Shown: positions 13,740 to 23,827 of the stretch, piece by piece
Layout: the number at the start of each line of letters is the position of its first letter
Position numbering within the stretch: position 1 is the first letter of the stretch
NCBI GenBank assembly: GCA_021819435.1
Contig: JAKARB010000002.1
Span: forward strand, 1-64,000
DNA length: 64,000 nucleotides
Direction: 5' to 3'
Source of the DNA: Pseudomonadota bacterium
GTDB taxonomy: Bacteria; Pseudomonadota; Gammaproteobacteria; Burkholderiales; Burkholderiaceae_C
Translations under genes and position numbers: made by a program
Notes under the pieces: model-generated
What the model was told of the DNA's origin: nothing
The model's database searches: none
Seen by the model: the letters and a program-made list of their open reading frames with translations, nothing else

Positions 13740-14737
13740 TGAACCGCCATGCATTGCGCCACCTGGCTGTGACGGCTGCCCTCGTGGCTGGTGCGGTTCT
13801 GCCTGGCTGCGCCACGCGTCAGCAGCCCGATCCCTACGAAAACTGGAACCGCCGGGTGTTCTCCTTCAACGAAACCGTTGACGAGAACGTCTTGCAGCCG
13901 GTGGCCAAAGGTTATGTGTACGTCACCCCTGAGCCGGTGCGCACGGGTGTGCGCAACTTTTTCAACAACCTGCGCGATGTCTGGTCCACGGTCAACCTCT
14001 TCCTCCAGGGCCGTTTCGGAGAGGGAGCGACGGCGATCATGCGCGTGAGCATGAACACCACCTTCGGCCTGGCGGGCCTGATCGACATCGCCACGCCCAT
14101 GCGCCTGGAGCGCCCCAACGAAGACCTGGGCCAGACCCTGGGTGTGTGGGGTTTCGGCCCGGGCGCCTACATCGTCTGGCCCTTCCTGGGCTCGTCGACG
14201 GTGCGTGACTCGTTCGACATCCCGCCTTCCTACATGCTGTCGAGCAGCCTGCTGGTCGACGACGAAGGCACGCAGTTCGCCCTCGCGGGTTTGAACATCA
14301 TCAGCCTGCGGGCCGATTTGCTGGACGCAGGCAACCTGGTGAGCGACATCGCGCTCGACAAGTACGCCTTCATCCGCGACGCCTACCTGCAGCGCCGCCA
14401 GAACTTGATCTACGACGGCGAGCCGCCTGATTCCGGCAACGAGGACGAAGAGCCCTTCATCGACGAATCGAAAGATCCGGAGCCCGCGCCTGCGGCGACC
14501 GCGCCCCGCCCGGGCGCCAGCCTGACCCCCGGCAAATCGCCCGACGTGGTGGTGATCACACCGCTGGTGCCGGCGCTTGCCGTCGCCGAGCCTCAGGCGG
14601 TCCCCACGGCACGTCGGTTGCTATCGGTGGTGGACCCCGAGTGGGCGCTGTTCCCGCCGCTCACCGACGCCACCTCGAACGTAAACGGAAGTGAAATGCC
14701 GCGCGAAGGTCGTTCCGACCTCGCTCTCGCGCGTTGA
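13739..14737 (+). CDS. mlaA: Outer-membrane lipoprotein MlaA (VacJ)
   Basis: A 332-residue lipoprotein with lipobox LPGC after an N-terminal signal, then the MlaA core: DPYENWNRRVFSFNE, RFGEGATAIMRVSMN and GVWGFGPGAYIVWPFLG. MlaA removes mislocalised phospholipids from the outer leaflet of the outer membrane and passes them to MlaC. The core matches the usual length of about 250 residues; an extra acidic and Pro/Ala-rich tail of roughly 80-90 residues follows. The ATG at 13739 overlaps the mlaD stop; a GTG one codon earlier is also in frame. Confidence 0.92.
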   Translation: MNRHALRHLAVTAALVAGAVLPGCATRQQPDPYENWNRRVFSFNETVDENVLQPVAKGYVYVTPEPVRTGVRNFFNNLRDVWSTVNLFLQGRFGEGATAIMRVSMNTTFGLAGLIDIATPMRLERPNEDLGQTLGVWGFGPGAYIVWPFLGSSTVRDSFDIPPSYMLSSSLLVDDEGTQFALAGLNIISLRADLLDAGNLVSDIALDKYAFIRDAYLQRRQNLIYDGEPPDSGNEDEEPFIDESKDPEPAPAATAPRPGASLTPGKSPDVVVITPLVPALAVAEPQAVPTARRLLSVVDPEWALFPPLTDATSNVNGSEMPREGRSDLALAR

Positions 14738-14792
14738 TAACCAGGGATGCCGCTCAAAAAGGGCGGTCCATGACAGACAGGAGCTGCTCACC

Positions 14793-15491
14793 ATGAATCA
14801 ACCCCGTCAGACTGCCATCCGCTGGGCTGTTGCCTCGGCCCTCGGCCTGGCCCTGGCCTCGCCCATGACCACGGTGTTCGCCCAGTCGACGCCTGCCGCG
14901 CCGGCTGCCACCGGCCAGGCTGCCCAGCCCGTCCAGGCCGCCGCGCCAGATGCCTTCATCAAGCGCATCACCGACGAGGTGTTCGCCACCGTCAAGGCCG
15001 ACAAGGGCATCCAGCAGGGCGACCTGCGCAAGGTGCAGGCCATGGTCGAAACCAAGATCCTGCCCAATGTCGACCTCCAGCGCATGACCTCGGCCGCCGT
15101 CGGCCGTCCTTGGCGCCAGGCCACGCCCGAGCAGAAGCAGCGCCTGCAGGAAGAGTTCAAGAACCTGCTGATCTACACCTACGCCGGTGCCGCCGCCCAG
15201 ATCAAGGACCAAACCATCGAGTACCGCCCTATGCGCAGCAGCCCGTCGGACAACGAGGTCATCGTGCGCACCCTGGTGCGCAACAAGGGTGATGCCATCC
15301 AGCTCGACTACCGCCTGGAAAAGGCCGATGGCGGCTGGAAGATCTACGACGTCAACGTGCTGGGCGCCTGGCTGGTGCAGACCTACCAGAGCAGCTTCGC
15401 GCAAGAGGTCAGCGCGTCGGGCATCGACGGCCTGATCGCCAAGCTGGTCGAGCGCAACAAGCAGTTGGCCGCGCGCAAGGTGGCGAGCTGA
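14793..15491 (+). CDS. mlaC: Periplasmic phospholipid-binding protein MlaC
   Basis: A 232-residue exported protein with a signal peptide ending near SPMTTVFAQS. Family features include NVDLQRMTSAAVGRPWRQATPEQ, the segment around LLIYTYAG, and GWKIYDVNVLGAWLVQTYQSSF. MlaC carries phospholipid across the periplasm between MlaA and the MlaFEDB complex. An AGGAG ribosome-binding site precedes the ATG at 14793. It sits between mlaA and mlaB in the same operon. Confidence 0.93.
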   Translation: MNQPRQTAIRWAVASALGLALASPMTTVFAQSTPAAPAATGQAAQPVQAAAPDAFIKRITDEVFATVKADKGIQQGDLRKVQAMVETKILPNVDLQRMTSAAVGRPWRQATPEQKQRLQEEFKNLLIYTYAGAAAQIKDQTIEYRPMRSSPSDNEVIVRTLVRNKGDAIQLDYRLEKADGGWKIYDVNVLGAWLVQTYQSSFAQEVSASGIDGLIAKLVERNKQLAARKVAS

Positions 15492-15492
15492 G

Positions 15493-15780
15493 ATGCTGCT
15501 GCTGCCACCGGTGATCACGCACGCGGAGGTGCCGCATGTGCTCAGCCTGTTCCGCGAAACGCTGGAACAGGCCGCTGCCCAGGGCGACACCCAGGCAGCG
15601 ATGCTGACGGTCGATGGCTCAGACCTGAAGCAGTTTGATTCGAGCGCACTGGCCGTGCTGCTGGAATGCCAGCGCATGGCGCGCGTCAGAGGACGCGCGT
15701 TCTCAGTGCAGGGCCTGCCGACCAAGCTGACCGAGCTGGCCCGCCTCTACGGCGTGGACGGTCTGCTGCAATCCGCTTAA
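15493..15780 (+). CDS. mlaB: STAS-domain protein MlaB
   Basis: A 95-residue single STAS domain with the characteristic segment VDGSDLKQFDSSALAVLLEC. MlaB binds MlaF in the cytoplasm and is needed for assembly and activity of the transporter. It starts 1 bp after the mlaC stop and is the last gene of the operon. It would be hard to assign alone; the context makes the call firm. Confidence 0.88.
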   Translation: MLLLPPVITHAEVPHVLSLFRETLEQAAAQGDTQAAMLTVDGSDLKQFDSSALAVLLECQRMARVRGRAFSVQGLPTKLTELARLYGVDGLLQSA

Positions 15781-15856
15781 TCGGCGGCTTGAGCTTTGGC
15801 TCGCACCAGGCTGTGACCCGGCCCGGTAACGCTCGCTTGGATCGCTCAAACCGCTG

Positions 15857-17332
15857 TCAAGCCTCTTCGGCCCACGCGAAGCCGTCACGCGCCACCAGCG
15901 CACTGGCCGCAGCAGGCCCCCATGTGCCCGCCGCATAAGGCCTTGGCCCCACACCGTCATGCCGCCAGGCGTCTAGGATGGGCTCCACCCAACGCCAAGC
16001 CTGCTCCTGTTCGTCGGAGCGCACGAACAGGTTGAGCCGGCCCGCCAGGGCGTCGAGCAGCATGCGCTCGTAGGCGCCCACGCGTTCGCTCGAAAACGCC
16101 TTGTGGAAGTCCAGGTCGAGCGACACGGGCGAGAGGCTTTCCTGGCCTGAGCTGGCCCAGGCGTTGTCGACCTCGCCGCGCGCGGCCATCAGGCGCAGCT
16201 CCAGCCCGTCTTCCGGTTGCAGCTTGATCACCAGTTGATTGGGCGCTTGCGCTCCGGGGAAGATGGCGTGCGGCGTGGGCCGGAAGGTCACCACGATCTC
16301 GGCGTGGTAGTGCGTCATGCGCTTGCCGGTGCGCAGGTAGAAGGGCACGCCGGCCCAGCGCCAGTTCTGCACCTCGCAGCGCAGGGCCACGAAGGTCTCG
16401 GTCTGGCTGTTGGCGGGCACCTTGGCCTCTTCGCGGTAGCCGCAGACGGCCTGGCCCGCCACGGTGCCCGCGCGGTACTGGCCGCGCACCACATCGCGCG
16501 CCACCGAGGCCGCGTCGAAGGGCTTGAGCGAGCGCAGCACCTTGAGCTTCTCGTCGCGGATGGCGTCGGCATCGGAGCTGGAGGGCGGCTCCATCGCGAT
16601 CATGGTCAGCAGTTGCAGCGCGTGGTTCTGCACCATGTCGCGCAGGGCGCCGGTGCGGTCGTAAAAATCGCCACGTGTGCCCACGCCGAGCGATTCAGCC
16701 AGCGTGATCTGGATGTGGGCAATGCTCTCGCGCCGCCACAGCGGCTCGAACAGGGCGTTGCCGAAGCGCAGCGCCATGAGGTTCTGCACCGAGGGCTTGC
16801 CGAGGTAGTGGTCGATGCGCAGCGCCTGCCGCTCGGTGAACACCGATGCCACCGCCCGGTTGATGGCTTGTGCGCTGGCCAGGTCGTGGCCAAGGGGCTT
16901 TTCGAGCACCACGCGCACGCGCTCGTCGTTCAGGCCGATGGCGCCCAATTGCTCGCAGATCATGGGGAAAAGGTGCGGGCTGGTGGCCAGGTACATGACC
17001 ACGGTGTCGGCCTGGCGGGTGCCCAGCCAGTCTTTCAGGCGCTGGTAGTCGGCCGGCTGCGACAGGTCCATGCGCAGGTAGTGCACCTGCTGGGCGAAAC
17101 GGGCGTACTCGTCGTCGGTCGGGCGCTTGGCGCTGTCGGCGGCTTGCAGGCGCTCGTGCAGCCAGTCGCGGTAGCGCGCGTCGTCCTGCTCGTCGCGGGC
17201 CACCGCGAGGATGCGGCCGCCTGCGGGCAGCTTGCCGTGGCGCCAGGCCTGGAAGAGCGCGGGCATGAGCTTGCGCCAGGTGAGGTCACCGGTGCCACCG
17301 AAGAAGACCAGGTCGAAAGTCTGTGAAGCCAT
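15857..17332 (-). CDS. zwf: Glucose-6-phosphate 1-dehydrogenase
   Basis: A 491-residue Zwf, oxidising glucose-6-phosphate to 6-phosphogluconolactone with NADP+. The coenzyme motif is FFGGTGDL near the N terminus, followed by [11 protein letters not shown] and the substrate-binding RIDHYLGK. It is transcribed divergently from tal-pgi, so the three genes link the oxidative pentose phosphate/Entner-Doudoroff entry to the non-oxidative branch and glycolysis. The ATG at 17332 fits the family N terminus; an in-frame GTG at 17380 has a better ribosome-binding site (AAAGGG) and cannot be excluded. Confidence 0.95.
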   Translation of the reverse strand: MASQTFDLVFFGGTGDLTWRKLMPALFQAWRHGKLPAGGRILAVARDEQDDARYRDWLHERLQAADSAKRPTDDEYARFAQQVHYLRMDLSQPADYQRLKDWLGTRQADTVVMYLATSPHLFPMICEQLGAIGLNDERVRVVLEKPLGHDLASAQAINRAVASVFTERQALRIDHYLGKPSVQNLMALRFGNALFEPLWRRESIAHIQITLAESLGVGTRGDFYDRTGALRDMVQNHALQLLTMIAMEPPSSSDADAIRDEKLKVLRSLKPFDAASVARDVVRGQYRAGTVAGQAVCGYREEAKVPANSQTETFVALRCEVQNWRWAGVPFYLRTGKRMTHYHAEIVVTFRPTPHAIFPGAQAPNQLVIKLQPEDGLELRLMAARGEVDNAWASSGQESLSPVSLDLDFHKAFSSERVGAYERMLLDALAGRLNLFVRSDEQEQAWRWVEPILDAWRHDGVGPRPYAAGTWGPAAASALVARDGFAWAEEA

Positions 17333-17432
17333 GGAGATGAGGGGGCGCCTGACGTGGCGTTTTGAATCGATGCCTGCCACTTTCGCACCCTTTTGGGATC
17401 AGAATCAAGGAAACAAGCCGATCATTGCCTCC

Positions 17433-18386
17433 ATGACGTCTCAACTCGACCAACTCCGGGCCCACACGACCGTGGTGGCCGACACCGGCGACTTCCGCCA
17501 GCTCGCCCAATTCGCCCCGCAGGACGCGACGACCAACCCCTCCTTGATCCTCAAGGCCGTGCAGAAGCCCGAGTACGCGCCCTTGCTGGCTGAAACCGTG
17601 GCCGCGCACCGGGGTGCCGCGCGAGATGAAATCGTGGACCACGTGCTGGTGCGCTTCGGCCTTGAGATCCTCAAGGTGGTGCCTGGCCGCGTCTCGACCG
17701 AGGTCGATGCCCGCCTGAGCTTCGACACCGCCGCCACGCTGTCGCGCGCGCGCCGCATCATGGCCTTGTACGAAGCCGCTGGCGTGCCGCGTTCGCGGGT
17801 GCTCATCAAGGTGGCGGCCACCTGGGAAGGCATCCAGGCCGCCCGCGTGCTCGAAGCCGAAGGCATCCACTGCAACCTGACGCTGCTGTTCGCGTTCGCC
17901 CAGGCCCGCGCCTGCGCCGATGCCAAGGTGCAACTGATCTCACCCTTCGTGGGCCGCATCTACGACTGGCACAAGAAGGCCGCCGGGGCCCAGTGGGACG
18001 AAGCCGCGCGCGCGGGCGTGAACGACCCGGGCGTGCAATCGGTGGCGCGCATCTGGCAGCACTACAAGCAACACGGCGTGCGCACCGAGGTGATGGGCGC
18101 GAGCTTCCGCAACGTGGGTCAGATCCTGGCCTTGGCGGGTTGCGACCTGCTGACCATCAGCCCCGACCTGCTGGCGCAACTGCAGGCGTCAGACGCCGCT
18201 GTGGCACCGCAATTGCTTGCCCCGGCTCAGGTGCTGCCCCCCGAGGCGGCGCTGACCGAAGCCGAGTTCCGCTACCAGCTCAACGAAGACGCGATGGCCA
18301 CCGAGAAACTGGCCGAGGGCATCCGACTCTTCGCGGTGGACGCGGGCAAGCTCGACACCCTCATCGACGCCGCCCTGGGCACCTGA
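17433..18386 (+). CDS. tal: Transaldolase
   Basis: A 317-residue TalB-type transaldolase transferring a dihydroxyacetone unit in the pentose phosphate pathway. The motif [12 protein letters not shown] and the Schiff-base lysine segment [17 protein letters not shown] are clear, as are [13 protein letters not shown] and [11 protein letters not shown]. The length is typical. The chosen ATG gives the family N terminus MTSQLDQLR. It is followed closely by pgi and divergent from zwf. Confidence 0.95.
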   Translation: MTSQLDQLRAHTTVVADTGDFRQLAQFAPQDATTNPSLILKAVQKPEYAPLLAETVAAHRGAARDEIVDHVLVRFGLEILKVVPGRVSTEVDARLSFDTAATLSRARRIMALYEAAGVPRSRVLIKVAATWEGIQAARVLEAEGIHCNLTLLFAFAQARACADAKVQLISPFVGRIYDWHKKAAGAQWDEAARAGVNDPGVQSVARIWQHYKQHGVRTEVMGASFRNVGQILALAGCDLLTISPDLLAQLQASDAAVAPQLLAPAQVLPPEAALTEAEFRYQLNEDAMATEKLAEGIRLFAVDAGKLDTLIDAALGT

Positions 18387-18400
18387 GCCCCATCCAGACC

Positions 18401-20077
18401 ATGTCGCCCCGAGACCCAGCCATGCCCTTGAGTGCTCCCCGCTGTGACGAGACCGTGGCCTGGTCGGCCCTGGCCGGGCACGCGCAGGGCCATGGGCGCG
18501 AGCTCGATTTGCGGCAACTTTTCCAGGATGACCCCGAGCGCGTGCGGCGCCTGAGCCTGCAAGCGCCCGAAGTGTGGGCTGACCTGTCGCGCGCGCACTG
18601 GGACGTGGCCACGCAGCGCCACCTGCTGGACCTGGCTCGCGAATGCCTGCTTGCCGAGCGCCGCGATGCGCTGCTGGCGGGTGCCCCCCTCAACACCACC
18701 GAAGGCCGCGCGGTGCTGCACACGGCCTTGCGCGCGCCCCGAGGGCAGGGCCCGCATGCCGATGTGGTGCACGCCGAGCTCGACCACATGCTGGCTTTTG
18801 CCGAGCGCATCCGCGCCCGCGCGGGTGGCGACCAGCCTGGCGACATCCACGATGTGGTGAGCATCGGCATCGGCGGCTCCGACCTGGGCCCCCGCATGGC
18901 CATCGCGGCCCTGTCGCACCGCCTGCATCCGGGGCTGCGCCTGCATTCGATCTCCAACGTCGATGGCCAGGACCTGGGCAAGTTGCTGCCCAAGTTGAAC
19001 CCGGCGCACACCCTGTTCGTTGTCGCCTCCAAGACCTTCACCACACAGGAGACGCTGGCCAACGCCACCACGGCGCGCCAGTGGTTCCTCGATCAGGGCG
19101 GCCGCGACATCGACCGCCACTTCGTGGCCGTGAGCACGGCGGTCGAGCGCGTGCGCGCTTTCGGCATCTCCGAGATCTTCACTTTCTGGGACTGGGTGGG
19201 CGGCCGCTTCTCGATGTGGTCGGCCATCGGGCTGCCGATCGCGCTGGGCATCGGCGCGGAGGGCTTCCGAGAGCTGCTGGGCGGTGCCCACGCCATGGAC
19301 CGCCACTTCGCCGAAGCGCCGCTGGAAGCCAACCTGCCGGTGCTGCTGGGCCTGCTCGATGTCTGGTACCGCAACTTCAAGGGCTACACCAGCCGCTGCG
19401 TGGCGCCTTATGCGCAAGGCCTGAGCAGCCTGCCGGCCTACCTCCAGCAACTGGTGATGGAGAGCAACGGCAAGTCGGTTGATGCGCAAGGGCAGCCGCT
19501 GCCTTACGCCACCAGCGACGTGCTTTGGGGCGAGCCCGGCACCAACGGCCAGCATGCCTTCTTCCAGATGCTGCACCAGGGCAGCGACGTGGTGCCGGTG
19601 GAGTTCATCCTCGTGGCGCGGCCGAACTACCCCGACGCGCTGCATGCCTCACCCGCCTTGCAAGCCTCGCTCAAGCAGCAGCACGAAGCCCTGCTGGCCA
19701 ATGGCTTGGCCCAGGCCCAGGCGCTGATGTGGGGCAAGACACAAGCCGAAGCGCTCACCGAGCAGGCGCCCACCGCCTCGCCCAACCTGGCCCCCGAAGT
19801 CATCGCCCGGCACCGCACCTTCCCCGGCAACCGGCCGAGCCTGACGCTCGTGCTCGACGAGGTGAGCCCCCGTTCGCTGGGCGCCTTGATCGCGCTCTAC
19901 GAGCACCGCACCTTTGTGGCGGGCGCTGTGTGGGGCATCAACAGCTTCGACCAGTGGGGCGTGGAGCTGGGCAAGGCGCTGTGCCAGCAGCTGCTGCCGC
20001 GCCTGCAATCAGGTGACACGGCGGGGCTGGATGCGTCGAGCGCGGCCTTGATTGGGCGGTTGCGGCAGGGCGGTTGA
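18401..20077 (+). CDS. pgi: Glucose-6-phosphate isomerase
   Basis: A 558-residue phosphoglucose isomerase interconverting glucose-6-phosphate and fructose-6-phosphate. Family motifs are VSIGIGGSDLGPRM, VASKTFTTQETLANA, LVMESNGKSVD and WGEPGTNGQHAFFQ. The start lies 14 bp after the tal stop. An in-frame ATG at 18422 gives a 551-residue protein closer to the family length and is almost as likely. It converges on rpoH across a shared hairpin. Confidence 0.95.
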   Translation: MSPRDPAMPLSAPRCDETVAWSALAGHAQGHGRELDLRQLFQDDPERVRRLSLQAPEVWADLSRAHWDVATQRHLLDLARECLLAERRDALLAGAPLNTTEGRAVLHTALRAPRGQGPHADVVHAELDHMLAFAERIRARAGGDQPGDIHDVVSIGIGGSDLGPRMAIAALSHRLHPGLRLHSISNVDGQDLGKLLPKLNPAHTLFVVASKTFTTQETLANATTARQWFLDQGGRDIDRHFVAVSTAVERVRAFGISEIFTFWDWVGGRFSMWSAIGLPIALGIGAEGFRELLGGAHAMDRHFAEAPLEANLPVLLGLLDVWYRNFKGYTSRCVAPYAQGLSSLPAYLQQLVMESNGKSVDAQGQPLPYATSDVLWGEPGTNGQHAFFQMLHQGSDVVPVEFILVARPNYPDALHASPALQASLKQQHEALLANGLAQAQALMWGKTQAEALTEQAPTASPNLAPEVIARHRTFPGNRPSLTLVLDEVSPRSLGALIALYEHRTFVAGAVWGINSFDQWGVELGKALCQQLLPRLQSGDTAGLDASSAALIGRLRQGG

Positions 20078-20114
20078 GCTGCGGCCTGGCCTGCCGCGCA
20101 GAACGGGCCAAGGC

Positions 20115-20144
20115 AAAGAAAAAGGGCCTGCGATGCAGGCCCTT
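20115..20144 (-). terminator. Terminator between rpoH and pgi
   Basis: AAGGGCCTGC-GAT-GCAGGCCCTT is a perfect 10-bp stem. On the minus strand it is followed by TTTTTCTTT, so it ends rpoH transcripts. It may also help stop pgi transcription from the other side, although the T-run there is poor. Confidence 0.85.
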
Positions 20145-20173
20145 GTTGCGTGTGCGCGAGGTGGTCAGCCGGC

Positions 20174-21109
<936 letters not shown>

Positions 21110-21144
21110 GGATGGCTCCTTTTCTGGATCCTTCTCGGTGAATG

Positions 21145-21171
21145 TTAGCACTCTTGGTTGGAGAGTGCTAA
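21145..21171 (-). promoter_or_regulatory. CIRCE element (HrcA operator) upstream of rpoH
   Basis: TTAGCACTC-N9-GAGTGCTAA is a perfect match to the CIRCE consensus. It ends 35 bases before the rpoH start codon, in the leader or promoter region. HrcA binding here would repress rpoH in the absence of heat shock. Confidence 0.92.
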
Positions 21172-21277
21172 GGCCGGAAAGTTCCAGGGGATGCTGGACA
21201 CGCATGCCTTCGCACGTCTGTCGATCGCCGTTCATTCTTGAACTGTCGGACATGCCGACGGCGCGCGCCTGACACTC

Positions 21278-21297
21278 TTACACGATATATCATGTAA
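21278..21297. promoter_or_regulatory. Candidate hipBA operator, site 1
   Basis: TTACACGATATATCATGTAA is an inverted repeat matching at 9 of 10 positions per arm, in an AT-rich patch 71 bp upstream of hipB. HipB-type antitoxins bind palindromes in front of their own operon. Confidence 0.55.
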
Positions 21298-21331
21298 TGT
21301 TGCTTTACACGTTGTATTGAGTATCTCTGCA

Positions 21332-21351
21332 TTACATAATATACTGAGTAA
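21332..21351. promoter_or_regulatory. Candidate hipBA operator, site 2
   Basis: A weaker palindrome (7 of 10) that starts TTACATAATA and ends GAGTAA. It resembles site 1, lies 54 bp further downstream and ends 16 bp before the hipB start. Confidence 0.4.
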
Positions 21352-21367
21352 AACGTACATACATCGA

Positions 21368-21688
21368 ATGACGTGTATGCAGCACTACCCCCTACAGACG
21401 CTTGACCAGCTGCCGGAGCTCCTCCGAGCCTTTCGCAAGCTGCGGGGCCTTACCCAGGCAGAAGCAGCGGAGAAGCTCGGGGTGACACAGCAGGTGCTGT
21501 CGTCCGTCGAGCGAGACCCAAGGAAGACCAGCGTTGGCCGCCTCTACAAGCTGCTGAGCGCACTCAACGTCAGCATCACCCTCTCTTGCGCGGACGCCCC
21601 GTCTGAGCAAGGTGAAGTTGCCGCAAACACACCCGCAAACCAAGCTGCCCCGGGTACCGATTCGGCGGACAGCGAAGTGCAATGGTGA
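21368..21688 (+). CDS. hipB: HipB-like antitoxin, XRE-family DNA-binding protein
   Basis: A 106-residue protein with an XRE helix-turn-helix: LRAFRKLRGLTQAEAAEKLGVTQQVLSSVE. The C-terminal third is polar and probably disordered, as in HipB proteins that clamp HipA. It lies 4 bp upstream of a hipA gene. It would neutralise HipA and repress the operon through the palindromes upstream. The upstream DNA is notably AT-rich compared with the surroundings, a sign of horizontal acquisition. Confidence 0.85.
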   Translation: MTCMQHYPLQTLDQLPELLRAFRKLRGLTQAEAAEKLGVTQQVLSSVERDPRKTSVGRLYKLLSALNVSITLSCADAPSEQGEVAANTPANQAAPGTDSADSEVQW

Positions 21689-21692
21689 CCAC

Positions 21693-23057
21693 ATGGCCAG
21701 GCACTCGCGTCGCAAGAAGGCACTGAACCTGTGGATGAACGGTGTCCTCGTGGGCACCTGGAGCACGAATGCGACAGGTGTTGACGTGCTCACCTACGAC
21801 AAAGACTGGGTGGACAGTCATCAGGGGCGCCCCATCTCCCTGTCTTTGCCGTTTCTGCCCGGCAATGAGGCTCACCGTGGCGACAAGGTGCGCTTTTACT
21901 TCGAGAACCTGCTGCCAGACAACGTCGAGATCCTCAAGCGAATCGCTTCGCGGCACAAACTCGATGACACGAAGGCCATGAGCCTGCTCTCCGAAATCGG
22001 ACGCGACTGCGTTGGTGCCATCCAGTTGCTGCCCGACGGGATTGAGCCGGGCCCGCTGGCCATCGACGCAAGCGATGAACTGTCTGAGCACCAGATTGCG
22101 GCCATCCTTCGAAACACCGTGGCGCCATCCAGCCTTGGAGGGGCTTTGGAGGACGATGACTTCCGCATCTCGATCGCCGGCGCTCAGGAGAAGACTGCCC
22201 TGCTGCGCCTCGATGACCGGTGGCATGTCCCGCTTGGCGCGACGCCAACAACGCACATCCTCAAGCTCCCCATGGGGCTCATCGGGGGAATCAGAAACAT
22301 CGACATGCGGCACTCGGTGAAAAACGAGTGGCTGTGCTCACTGATCCTCAGGGCCTACGGCCTTCCTGCGGCCGAATGTGAGCCGCAGACCTTCGAAGAC
22401 ATCACGGTGCTGAGCGTCAAGCGCTTTGATCGCACGCTCACCACGCAATTGCGCATCAGCAATGGCCAGCCTGTCATCCTTAGGTTGCCACAAGAGGACA
22501 TGTGCCAGGCATCTGGTGCGTCTCCGCTCAAGAAGTACGAGCAGGATGGTGGGCCAAGCATGGACGCAATCATGGGGCTGCTGAACAGGTCCGAGAACGC
22601 TGCACAAGACAAGGCAAACTTCTTCAAGGCACAGTTGGTCTTCTGGATGCTCAACGCAACCGACGGGCACGCCAAGAACTTCAGCATCTTCTTGCGCCCA
22701 GGTGCTCGGTTTGCCCTGACACCTCTCTACGACGTGCTCTCTGCTTCGCCAATCATGGGCGCAGGACCCAATCGGCTTGACCCTCGCGCGGTGAAGCTGG
22801 CCATGGCTGTGCGTTCCAAGAATCCTCACTGGAAGATGCGCGAGATCATGCATCGCCACTGGGCGGCCTTCGGCCGACGACACTCCGTCGACGCCGAGGG
22901 CATCATGGAAGACGTCATCGCCCGAACGCCCCAGGTGATCGACGAGGCCTCCAGCAAGCTGCCTGCCAAATTCCCCAGCTCCATCTCTGACCCGGTCTTC
23001 GACGGGCTCCTCTTGGCAGCCAAGAAGCTCGGAGTGGTTGCCTCTCCTGCGGCCTGA
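21693..23057 (+). CDS. hipA: HipA-family serine/threonine kinase toxin
   Basis: A 454-residue HipA. The N-terminal subdomain has LPFLPGNEAHRGDKVRFYFENLLPDN. The kinase core shows ISIAGAQEKTALL (nucleotide-binding loop), HILKLP (conserved lysine), VKRFDR, MCQASG, the catalytic loop NATDGHAKNFS and the metal-binding PLYDVLS. HipA kinases phosphorylate tRNA synthetases and induce dormancy. All key motifs are intact, so the toxin is probably functional. It is coupled to hipB with a 4-bp gap. Confidence 0.9.
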   Translation: MARHSRRKKALNLWMNGVLVGTWSTNATGVDVLTYDKDWVDSHQGRPISLSLPFLPGNEAHRGDKVRFYFENLLPDNVEILKRIASRHKLDDTKAMSLLSEIGRDCVGAIQLLPDGIEPGPLAIDASDELSEHQIAAILRNTVAPSSLGGALEDDDFRISIAGAQEKTALLRLDDRWHVPLGATPTTHILKLPMGLIGGIRNIDMRHSVKNEWLCSLILRAYGLPAAECEPQTFEDITVLSVKRFDRTLTTQLRISNGQPVILRLPQEDMCQASGASPLKKYEQDGGPSMDAIMGLLNRSENAAQDKANFFKAQLVFWMLNATDGHAKNFSIFLRPGARFALTPLYDVLSASPIMGAGPNRLDPRAVKLAMAVRSKNPHWKMREIMHRHWAAFGRRHSVDAEGIMEDVIARTPQVIDEASSKLPAKFPSSISDPVFDGLLLAAKKLGVVASPAA

Positions 23058-23109
23058 TGACGACGCAACCTCACGCCAGCAAGGCCAAGTGCGAACGCAC
23101 AGAGCCGGT

Positions 23110-23268
23110 CATGGTCTGGGCGCTGCGCTTGAATGAGCGTCGCCGCCCCGTCCACACTCGGATCTCAAGGCCCATGAGAATGGGAAGGCTTGCGGGTGCG
23201 TGTGCTACGCCTGCGGCGACAAGCTGCGCGTGATCAACCTCGACAAGCCCGTGCGCACTTCGAGCTGA
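23110..23268 (+). pseudogene. Remnant ORF with a CxCxxC zinc-ribbon, frameshifted
   Basis: A reading MVWALRLNERRRPVHT starts at an ATG and continues, after a shift of frame near 23160, as DLKAHENGKACGCVCYACGDKL and a short tail ending in a stop at 23268. The CxCxxC cysteine pattern looks like the start of a zinc-ribbon domain. Neither frame alone gives a plausible gene. I read it as the front end of a degraded gene at the border of the hipBA region, with low certainty. Confidence 0.3.
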
Positions 23269-23284
23269 AGGGCAGCCATGCTCT

Positions 23285-23716
23285 TCAACGCTGCCGGTAC
23301 ACCACGCCGCGACCTGCCGCCTGCGGCTGTTCGAGTGTTTCGTCGAAGCGCTTCTGCGATTCCGCGATGACCGGCTTGTTCTTCTCTGCCCAGGCCACCA
23401 GCGCCATCACCGGCTCCAACAGCGTCTGTCCCAACTCGGTGAGCTCGTAGTCGACGCGCGGCGGGATGGTCGGAAACACCGTTCGGGTGACCAGGCCGTC
23501 GCGCTCAAGCCCGCGCAATGTCAGCGTCAGCATGCGCTGGGAGATGCCTTCGATTCCGCGCCGCAATTCATTGAACCGTCTTGGGCCGCTCTGCAACTTC
23601 GCGACGATGTACAGGCTCCACTTGTCGCCGATGCGATCGAGGATCTCGCGCGTTGTCTCGCACGCGCGCTCGGAAGGCTTCGGAATCTCGGAGAGGTTGA
23701 TGTGACTCGGTGACAT
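23285..23716 (-). CDS. HxlR-family transcriptional regulator
   Basis: A 143-residue winged-helix regulator. The HxlR features are [40 protein letters not shown] and the wing [19 protein letters not shown]. The family usually has an N-terminal redox-sensitive Cys, and one is present just before the first helix. The gene is divergent from an azoreductase; HxlR regulators of the YodB type control such enzymes in response to quinones or diamide. The ATG at 23716 has an AGAAGG ribosome-binding site. Confidence 0.88.
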   Translation of the reverse strand: MSPSHINLSEIPKPSERACETTREILDRIGDKWSLYIVAKLQSGPRRFNELRRGIEGISQRMLTLTLRGLERDGLVTRTVFPTIPPRVDYELTELGQTLLEPVMALVAWAEKNKPVIAESQKRFDETLEQPQAAGRGVVYRQR

Positions 23717-23774
23717 TCGTGTGCCTTCTTGTGGGGCTCTCTTGGGAACCATACCATCCTTCGTATCGATAGGT

Positions 23775-23793
23775 AATCAAGTTCTCTTTGATT
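23775..23793. promoter_or_regulatory. Candidate operator between the HxlR gene and azoR
   Basis: AATCAA-N7-TTGATT is a perfect 6-bp inverted repeat in the divergent intergenic region, with a TATCGATA palindrome just to its left. It is a reasonable site for the HxlR regulator; the assignment is from position only. Confidence 0.4.
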
Positions 23794-23827
23794 GCCTGGT
23801 TCCTATTTTATCCTTTTGGGGAAGTTC

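Noticed and set aside
17993-18400. Long N-terminal extension of pgi into tal
   Set aside because: The extension is the shifted frame of tal; the Pgi family starts near 18401-18422.
21110-21253. Extended rpoH start
   Set aside because: It would place the CIRCE element inside the coding region. The ATG at 21109 has a strong ribosome-binding site and the family N terminus.
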